A DNA stretch of 64,000 nucleotides from Plutella xylostella (Eukaryota; Arthropoda; Insecta; Lepidoptera; Plutellidae). Numbering within the stretch: position 1 is the stretch's first letter; every line of letters begins with the position of its first letter. The notes beneath the pieces were generated by a model, which saw only the letters and a list, made by a program, of their open reading frames with translations, did no database searches and was not told where the DNA came from. The DNA is taken from contig NC_063995.1 of assembly GCF_932276165.1 (NCBI RefSeq), positions 5,146,001-5,210,000 on the forward strand. Direction: 5' to 3'. This document shows, piece after piece, positions 55,342 through 64,000 of the stretch. Both the position numbers and the translations under genes were made by a program.

Positions 55342-57700
55342 GTAAGTGGTTTTGTGGGTTTTAAGGGTGTGGGGGTTGTTTTGTTTTAAAATTATTGCCG
55401 TAAGTGTACTTAACTGTAATACGTAGATTTTATACCTTATTTTTTATAAGGAATAGCTTATATGATTTAATAAATAGCCGCGATGGTGAGGCTGTGGAAG
55501 GGTTTTTTTTATTTATACTCAGTACTGAAGACATAATTATATCGTGATCGTCGTCTTCTTCTCATCATCAACAACATCAAATTTTGAGGAAAATTTTAAA
55601 TTGTATAATTATTATCCTATCCGGTCCCGCCTCCTTGACTAACTGACTTGTATTGTAGGTACTTGTTCTTTCTACTTATATATTTTTTTGAAAATCGAAT
55701 CGCAATTTGAAATCGTAACTACGACCGCGTGTAATTTAATAGTAAGAGAGGAATAATTCTGAAATAGGTGTTCAGAACAAACCGATCGTTTCGCGGTATT
55801 TTTTTAGGGAACAGATTAGATAACCGACATTGCCAGATCATCGCCTTTAACGTTTTCTGCAAGTTCGAATAATAAAATCTATACAGGCCTGAAACTAGGC
55901 TTGAACAAGATAAAAGTAGAACGCTTTAATCAAACATCATTATAAATTTAATCTAGTCAAGCAAATTTACAATGGCAAATACTTCAGATTTTTTTCATGA
56001 TGATCAGGCATAAGCGCTTGTAGTACACGAAAGCGTGGGCATTTTAGCCTCCTTGGTCCCAGCTGGATAATATTACTAAAGTAAACAATTGCATCAGTAA
56101 TCGATACTCGAGAGGCTCGAGTGACTCGTGCAGAGATGATTTAATTGAAATTCATTGCCTCGGGTCTATGTCAAGTCAAGCCATCACTATTGACCGCTGC
56201 CATCTCCTCTATGACCCCGATCATTCTATTTGCGATTGACCGTCCGCCGTCATTGGCAGTCCAGGAAATAATAAATTATTGGCACTCTCATCTTATCAAC
56301 TTGGTGCTCTGGACAACGTTATTACTTTATTAGGAACGTATTTGTGTACGATGATGTGAATTGCCGTTTCAATGATGAAGCCCGTGATTTATAAGCGAAT
56401 GCGATGATAAAGATGTACCTATCAAGGTGTTCCTCTTTGGAATTTTGGCACGCTGAAACTAGCTCGTTCCATTATCCATGTTGTTGTTGGCCAACATCAC
56501 AATGGCTCCAGTACCTAGTGCAAATTGTTTGATTGGCTGTAAGCGGAGACGGCCACGCATTACAACTATAGTAATGAGAGCAGACCACCGATACGTCTCG
56601 TCACGCTTGTGTTATCAGGGCCGTGGGTGTATGTGTGCTCGCTGTATTATCACGACACTCACACCTCTAGATGTTTGCACTACAATAAAACTGCGCATGT
56701 GTGCCACTGTAGTAGAGGTTCCTGGAAAAGCGAGTAAGTTTCTGAGAATCGCATGTCTCGCTCGTTACACCCATGAATGACCGATATGTTTATGTAATAA
56801 AGTAGTCTAAATATTGGCATTACTTTCCTACTATAAATTGATGGCGTCTTCAATCTCATGAGGAGCTAAAGAAATGCGCATAATTATTTATTATCTTATC
56901 GCTTTGCTGAAGGTAAAAAGCATTAATGTATATACCGCAATGAATTTATAAATATGTATTTCAAAGGATTTTTCAATGTTTAAAATATAAAGGCCGGGCG
57001 TTCTAATTACTAACAACAAACATAACTATTTTTTTTCACCGTCAATAAATTTCTGAAAAATAAAGTAAATGCGGATAAACTTTAAGAAGTATTAAGCTCT
57101 AACCTGTAAATATCTAAATATCATCATCAATATTTGATAGAAAATGGAAGATAATGCGTAAAGCAGGAAGCAACCTTGTAGGACTTTTCATATCAATTTC
57201 GTCGTTCAAGGTCTGAAGATTTTATATTAAACATCGTTTTTTATGAACTAGGTAACTATCATATTTTGGTTTTACCAAGCTAAAGAGAAAGTCTAGAATA
57301 AATATTACATGAGCTGATCTAGCAAATCCCCAGAGTAAATAAGTTTAACAATTTATTGGCGTGTTGTCCGACATAAAGAGTGTCGGATAGTAACACTCTT
57401 TTATAATAGGTTCTCTGCGGAGTGAAGTATATATCATTACTAAATTCTGATGTGTTAAGTATCTATGAAAAGGTCTAAATTTTACTAAAGCTTTTCAGCT
57501 TCAGTTATATTGCGGTACGAGCCAGGTAAGAAGATGATGACAATAGAGGAAGAAAGCTTCAGTCAAAATTTCCTGGTACAGATTTCGGGAGCTATGCATG
57601 TTGATGTCGGTCACCTATATAGAATTTTGATTAAACTTATTAACAATAATTCATACAGTAAGTAAAAGAAAACATGAGCGAGCGTTCAAAATGCTAACAA
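55342..57700. other. AT-rich DNA, no gene seen
   Basis: Probably intron of the unidentified plus-strand gene. An open frame near 56478-56780 has no family features and no good splice context, so it is not called. Confidence 0.45.
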
Positions 57701-57769
57701 TGATCTTGATATCACGTTGGATTGGCAACTTGGCATTGACGTGACACTGGCAGGTAGTGCGAAGCAGTG

Positions 57770-58010
57770 CATTGGTCTGACGCCAGCACATCTGGTCGTC
57801 GCGGAGGATCGCTGCAGAGCTTCTGGCTCTAAATCGGTCGGTGACGGCGCGGCCGGTGCAAGGGGCCGGTGGCGGGGGGCGGGGGCTATTTTCGTCTGGC
57901 GGCAGCGTTTGGAAAAAGGCCCGATGACGTCACGATCCTCCGCAGCGATGATGGCATCGAGCGCGACACGCCTCGCCAACATATCGTGGCGTGCTCTCCG
58001 CGATCAACTT
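57770..58010. promoter_or_regulatory. GC-rich patch with CRE-like and GC-box motifs
   Basis: A strongly GC-rich island in an AT-rich background contains a full CRE palindrome (TGACGTCA at about 57924), a GGGGGGCGGGGGC box and many CpGs. It looks like an alternative promoter or first exon. No coding exon could be defended. Confidence 0.35.
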
Positions 58011-58055
58011 TATTTTGGTCATTATTTGCCGATACCCCTCGCAGCTACATCTTGA

Positions 58056-58972
58056 TGCCTCACGCGAAGTTTTGCCCCCATTTACGAGTGGGATTTCTTA
58101 TCTGCTTATTTGTATTTTAATCTTCCACTGTTTCACGCTGGGGTGTTTTCTATGTGTAATGAGTTTTTACCTTGTTTACAGTTTTCTGAGATAATGTCCA
58201 TTCACTGTTGTGTTGATATGATGTTATGGTAAGATAGAGTACACTGTGTCTGAATCATCTTGTTTATCCAATTCTATTTCATTCAGAATCTGATACCCAC
58301 GTCACATTTAAGTGTACATACTTTGACATGTACACTGTTTCTAAAATGTAGACTATTTAAAATAGATCTATTTTAAACCAACATCCATAAAAGGACGAGG
58401 TTTTTTCTGTTTTGTATGTTCATTGTTCAACAATCATATTTGTTACTCAATCAAGTATATTGTTTAAAAAAATATTGTACGTTAGGTTAAGCTTCGGAGG
58501 TGGTCCGATATGTAAATTTATTTTATGAAAATTGATCAATCTATATTAGATCGTAGATGTTGATAGAAGCTGAAAGTTTTTTTACTTGTAAATGTTTTTA
58601 TACACTTTGTTATATTTGATATTCCTTAAATGTAATTTAAGCATGTGAAAGAAAATTTAAACTAAACCTTGGTAACCCAAAAACTCATGATGTTTACTTA
58701 TCTTATAATGAATAGATCAAAACAGTACAAAATGTGATAGAATATAATGTGTGCATAAATGTGCATAAACCAATTCAAATAGCCAGTGAATTAGTAACTC
58801 CTTTCCATTCCATTGTTTTTGTCCACCTCTGCCCCTCCGATCCAATTAGGAATGTCATTTTACATTTATCTGCAGTCGTAGCTTGTAGACTCGTATCGTG
58901 GCGCAGCCGGACTAAAAACTAAACTAATGAGTCTCTTATTCATTTTAAAATATTTTGTTGTCTGATGTCTAG
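58056..58972. other. AT-rich DNA, no gene seen
   Basis: No supported coding or RNA feature. Confidence 0.5.
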
Positions 58973-59019
58973 TCTTCTGTCCCTCCTGCCCCATGGCGGC
59001 TAATCTGCCTGGCGACAAG
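58973..59019 (+). other. Candidate short coding exon (MAANLPGDK)
   Basis: AG at 58971-58972 and a GTAGGA donor bound 47 nt containing ATG in a good context (CCCCATGG) and reading MAANLPGDK, open through the donor. A third frame from exon 55071-55341 (starting MLQIWP) would also join it in phase. The evidence is only splice signals and one start codon. Confidence 0.25.
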
Positions 59020-60290
59020 GTAGGATTATCTCTTGAATTTCGGATATTTTAGATGCCATAACAACATTATTTTCGAAACAGTGGTTTCCTATACCGTCTT
59101 TCCTTGACTTTGGGTACCTTAACTAAGCTGTTGAGTTTGAGGCGTTTTCTATGCACATAAGTGGCAAAACTCAAGCATGTTTCTCAATTTTAACAATATC
59201 AAAACAAATCTATAGTTTATAAGTACAATTCCAACATTCATGCAAAGTAAAAATCTGATTTGAGAATGCTTAATTAATTTCCGTGATAAGGGAGTTTCTG
59301 CAAACCTGTGTTGAGCACATTGTGTTGGCTTTAAAATGAGTATAAGATACTAGTAGCAAAAAAAGAAATAGGACTACAGATAATCCCTCTTCAATATGAT
59401 CAATAAGTAGAAATAGCTTAAAACTTAAAATCCTGACTAGAACTCGGAACAATTATTATCACTACTTCTACTACGACTACTACACGTGTTTCCATTAACA
59501 TCAGGGAAAATCCAACCAGAGCAATGATAAATATGTACTATGACAAACTTCTGTGAATTACTGTGATTACATTCGTTGTAATAGGAAGATGATTAAGTAA
59601 CTGATATGTTGTTGTTAATGCTGGTAAGCATTGCTTGGATAGTTTAGACTATCTCGGTAATGTTTTATTATGCACCGGCGAACATTTAACAATGTATGTA
59701 GGTACTTAATTAGATAAACAAAATGTTATATGTATTAGAATAACATAAGCTCTAATGGCGTTGCATGATACTCTCAAAATATTTTTATATCGCTGGGCCT
59801 GTGGACAGTTCTATATTTATTTCATCTTGTGCCTTCAGAAGTCTTATATTTTCTTCATTGATTTACAAATTTACATTCCCTTTTTTATTTGATTTATTAA
59901 TAATATGCAATTGGTGCTTTCTTATGGATGGAAACCACTTTTAATTATGAACACCAATGATGTACTTATGCAATAAATAGAGTAACAACGTCGTTACTGA
60001 AATTACGATCGTTAAAAATGACAGTTGTGTTGCCGTTAGGGCAGTAGTTTTCTATAGTAACCTTATTCGCTAGTTTGTTTACTTATCGTGTTCATGTTTA
60101 CTCTATGTACGGATGGAGGTGTACTGAGCTTGTTATCAGCGTCAAACCAACAATGGTTTGCGTTGCGAACAAACACTACTGCCCCATACCACGTTACCTC
60201 AAGCGATTTGAGAATGTCGTTTCGTTTAACTGTTTTGTATGGAGGAATGGAGAGTTGCTGTCAGAATGTGCCTTGTAGAGGTGTTGTTTT
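59020..60290. other. AT-rich DNA, no gene seen
   Basis: No feature supported. Confidence 0.5.
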
Positions 60291-60299
60291 AGATGCCGT

Positions 60300-60540
60300 G
60301 GTAGGAGGGGGAGGGTCGACCGCTTGCTATCGTACGGTATCAAGCGGTCGGCAGTAGTGCTGCGCGATCAGCGCCTCAGTGCCTCCACTCGCTTCGTGCG
60401 CGCCATATGTCTACGCATTACACGTACGTTAGTTACAAAAATAAATAAAAAAACTCCCGAAACTCTAGTGTCTGTGTGAAATCAACATCGTGCTGTAATC
60501 GACGGAAGCGGCCGCCGGTTTGTAGTGAATAAGGAGGTGG
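60300..60540. promoter_or_regulatory. CpG-rich candidate promoter with hairpin
   Basis: CpG-rich DNA with an Inr-like TCAGTGCC and, just upstream, an inverted repeat: CGACCGCTTG and CAAGCGGTCG around 14 bp at about 60317-60350. It is followed by a GCGGCCGCC site. It could be another alternative promoter of the gene that continues beyond the window. Confidence 0.3.
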
Positions 60541-63500
60541 ATAAAGCGCAAGTCACACTGTATTCTTAATAGTCTATTCGGTTCAGCCCTGTCAAATACT
60601 TATTTGCTCTGCTTTGTTTACTTGGAAAATTATCAGTAGATTTTCTTATAGGTTAAGTAGTATAGGTATTGCCTGAAACACTATTTCTAAATTAGCAAAT
60701 TCTTCTACTTATGTCAGATTTACTGGGCGGGCCTTGAAGAAGCAAATAACTTATTGTTGTATTTATTGTTTGATTCTCTTGTTTTGTTACTGGAACAAAT
60801 TATATTATTATTATTATTTTCATGACCAACATAAGGCATACATGATTCCAAACTATTTGTAATTGTACTTATAAATAATTCATTAAGTAAATTAGTACAA
60901 GCGATAGTGGTTGGTAGATATACAATGCAATCAGTGTCGCGGTTTACTTATCTATCGAGCAAAATGTAATTGATTTAATTAAATATAATGGTAAGGTAAC
61001 AACTTGTACTATAAATATACATATATAATAGGCACGCAACATGTTATGTTGTAATTATGTAGTAGTTAGTTACGTCTTTATCATCTTATCAAATCACCAA
61101 CAACAGGAGATTTTTCATGATTTGTGGACTGCACAATTTATGTCTTAAAAACAAAATGTGATATTTAAAATTACCTAATTCGACTTTGATCGGACAAATA
61201 CAGTACCTATTAGCTTTTAGGGGACCACCGGTATAAGTTAAGAGATAGAGTTAGTTATCTACATTCTACAAACCATATGGTATAATAATAATTTATATTG
61301 ACCCGAATTCTATAAGAGGTGTTATGACCACAATCCAGTAGATCTATGTTTCCGTCTCCCTACATTTTGTTCCCAGAATAGCCCCATGAGAACAACTGCT
61401 ACAGTGTGAACCTCGTTACTGGGAAAATAGACGGATGTTCGTTTGGATGGATGGACACTCGACAATGCTCCTTTTACATTAATTTATGGAAATACCTAAA
61501 AAGAGCGCAATAATTATAAGCCTACGGTACAATAGTACTTCAATGAAGCGTGTATAATGTAGGTCCAATATTTAACGAAGACGCTATTAAGTGAGGAACT
61601 CTTACCGTGCATTTTTGATGATGTATTAGCCTTTTTTAACGTACAAATTAATAAATAATAGGTAAATTTAGTAGGTAACAATGAATCCTTCGATTTCGAC
61701 TCATACTAATTATAATGAAGATATTGGAGCGATATTATACAATATTGATAAATATTGATATTGATAGATAAAGAAAGATACGATCTATGTATACTTACAC
61801 TTAGAGATACAAAAACTCTACATTAGGGTTTTTTCGATATCTACATTATAAGTGACTAGTAAGATTTTATTTTTTAAAATACATGATATTGGGAAATACA
61901 ATATTGCCAAAATATAGATACTCGTTGATTAGAATTAGCTGCGTAGCTGTTGTTGCCCAATGAATCATCTACCTAATACCTATTGCCCGAAAGAGGTCTG
62001 ACTCGAGATTTCCGGATTCCGTACAACGAAATCATCACCATCTCGTTCTTAGAAACAAGTTTATCACTAGACCCACCCGGGGTGTTACGTTTCAAATGGA
62101 CATTAAGATCATCCTGCCATTGGAATTTGCTCATAAATTTTCATCTTTTGCTCTACAGCCAGGTACTTTAATCTTTAATACGTCTGTCCAAAGAGGTTCC
62201 TTTGTGATATCAGCATTGTAGTCTCGTTAGATGCTATTATACGAAGAATGTCTTGGAGCAGCATATCAACGAGGACACAATGGCCCATGAACGATCTGCC
62301 TCAGCCGACCTCGGGCGGTCGTCCATTGTGAATGTACCTCGAAGCAGTACTGAGCTAGATGAGGAGTGTCGGCTCTGAATCTTGTTCTCAGATCTGAGTT
62401 CCGCGTCCAGATCACGCCGCGGACAAAACCTGTTATCCTATGACTTTAGTAAACTAGTATTGCGCAACTTGCAATTTTCCATTGTAGACAAGTAGCAGTC
62501 GTTTTAATGAATGGCGCATTCTGTGTAATGGGTTCATTATGATATTTTAGACCTATGTACAGTGGTTGTGTATGTATATAGCATCGCGTCTCGTGAACCG
62601 AATGGCTGGGGCAACCGCCCACGGGCTCCAGCTCAACATCCGTCCGCTGAGATTGATAAACCAATTTGACATCATTGCCGTGAGAATTATGGAATACTGT
62701 TGTGCGTTCCAAGTTCTGACCGACACTATCATCACATGTCACTCACACATTATTAGCATTGTCAGTTTGTGACGTAGTAGGCACCTAAATAGAGGCTCGT
62801 TTTTCGGTTTTCTTCATCCTACTCATACCAGGATATGCGTGTAACAAGATGTTTTCTGTGTCATCTTCGCTTCGTCAGTTCGATAAGTAATATGTTCAAC
62901 TATTTGAAGTTATTACTCATTAACAAATCATATGGGTGATACAGGATGTACAGATATTTTTATTTAAATTTACTAACCAAAAAACTCAAATATACTGAGT
63001 CATCATTTTAATAGTTAAATTAAATGGTATTTTACCTTTTCGGTAAAGGTTTGATTAGAAAGATCAATTTAACCCATACATAATTATTAACAAGATGGCA
63101 GTTAATTAAAATTCTGTTAAAAAGGCGGTGTGGGCGAATAGAACCTTGATCCTTCGTTACTAAATTATAATGCTCTATATCAGAAGATGACAAAATGTGT
63201 TTGCTAATTTACTTTTTGCGACTGATTTCTGTTTTTTTACAAAAAACTTATTGTTTCAATGAGCAGAGATCGCTCCATGTTTCCCAAACACACATCACGA
63301 CATAACATGCGACACTCATCATTAGTTTTTGTGACTTTGATGTGAATAGACGGTGACATCATTTCGGAATAATAATATATCTATAGATGTAATGCGCGTG
63401 TGCGGACAGTTTAAATGTCCATTATAGGGGCAACGTTAATAGTTACACTGAAAGTAAATTAATGTAACATCTGAAAATACAAGCCACCTATTTTTATAAA

Positions 63501-63820
63501 CGTGATACCTTATGTAGATACTTATTGGTACAATGAGTAAGTGTGTACATTATTTGAAAAGACTATACGGCACATGACTCCCTTTCATTCAAATGAAATT
63601 ATTCTGATTTTAATTAGAAGGTTACCTAGCAATCGATCTTTCACCTTTTAACTCGATAAATGTGATGATAGCATATTATTATATTATGTTTGTTTATGGA
63701 AGAACCAAGTGTACACGATTGGAGTTTATTCCTATTGGAGTTTATTCCGAGGTAGATACATAGATGTGTAGTACAGTCGGTTATTAATTTTCGATATGAG
63801 AACCGTTGATTCGTGAGGCG
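60541..63820. other. AT-rich DNA, no gene seen
   Basis: No supported coding sequence or RNA gene. Short open frames (for example 62446-62772 on both strands) lack any recognisable feature. Confidence 0.45.
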
Positions 63821-63824
63821 AGCG

Positions 63825-63965
63825 GCGGTTCTCAGGCGGTCGCTGATGATGTAAGAGTGGCTGGCTCCGCCGGTGATGTCAGCGCGCCCACCGCCCCCGC
63901 GCGCCGCCGCCCGCCCCGCGCCCGCCCGCGAGCCTTCCGCTACCCTGCACCATACACCACCCGCG
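63825..63965. promoter_or_regulatory. GC-rich patch at the window edge
   Basis: A CpG-dense island (GCGCGCCCACCGCCCCCGCG and similar) stands out from the AT-rich background. It may be a promoter or an exon cut by the window. The minus-strand frame across it is open but Gly/Arg/Ala-biased, and I do not call it. Confidence 0.3.
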
Positions 63966-64000
63966 GCAAACAAACAAAACAATTCTCATCAACAAACCTA

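Noticed and set aside
56478..56780. 100-codon plus-strand open frame
   Set aside because: No recognisable motif, no convincing splice sites and no flanking gene structure; a chance frame is more likely.
62446..62772. Overlapping open frames on both strands
   Set aside because: Neither shows a family feature or codon pattern; overlapping chance frames are expected.

Overview
The window looks like part of a lepidopteran (moth or butterfly) chromosome. Genes are intron-rich with GT-AG splicing. There is a tRNA-headed SINE in several copies, 5S-rRNA-derived and CR1-like repeat tails, short MITEs, and a BEL/Pao retrotransposon. No bacterial-style operons are present. I assembled gene models by hand from reading frame, splice sites and exon phase; all four main models keep consistent phase across every exon.

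Layout. (1) 297-11643, plus strand: the 3' two thirds of Rim (Rab3-interacting molecule, active-zone scaffold), with both C2 domains and two possible 3' ends. (2) 12394-20948, minus strand: a self-contained 586-codon gene that matches only the C-terminal subunit of host cell factor (HCF), an acidic region plus the fibronectin-III tandem, with no Kelch repeats. Its second Fn3 exon exists in three tandem copies. (3) 21367-21751, plus: a small membrane protein of the SMIM8 family, head to head with the HCF gene. (4) 22479-27680, plus: RABL6, a Rab-like GTPase with a long disordered tail. (5) 31158-51993, minus: an FBXL6-type F-box/LRR protein of about 1,232 residues with a very long Ser/Pro tail. 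(6) 53-64 kb: no complete gene. There are GC-rich patches and candidate 5' leader exons of a plus-strand gene whose body would lie beyond the window.

Mobile DNA. One FBXL6 intron carries a 10.9-kb BEL/Pao element with two 229-bp LTRs. Its single long reading frame ends in a fused envelope-like region. That element was hit in the reverse transcriptase by an inverted-repeat DNA element with a 9-bp target duplication, and that element was in turn hit by a second copy of itself, again with a 9-bp duplication. A second, unrelated fold-back element with a 9-bp target duplication lies in another FBXL6 intron.

The most unusual features are: the stand-alone HCF C-subunit gene, which mirrors the known proteolytic split of HCF; small tandem duplications of exons or splice donors in all four intron-rich genes (Rim, HCF-C, RABL6, FBXL6), some of them splice-competent and in phase; the RNA-polymerase-CTD-like repeats in the FBXL6 tail; and the four-level nesting of gene, retroelement, DNA element and same-family DNA element. 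No search or alignment could be run. Family names rest on recognised motifs, and splice models need transcript support.
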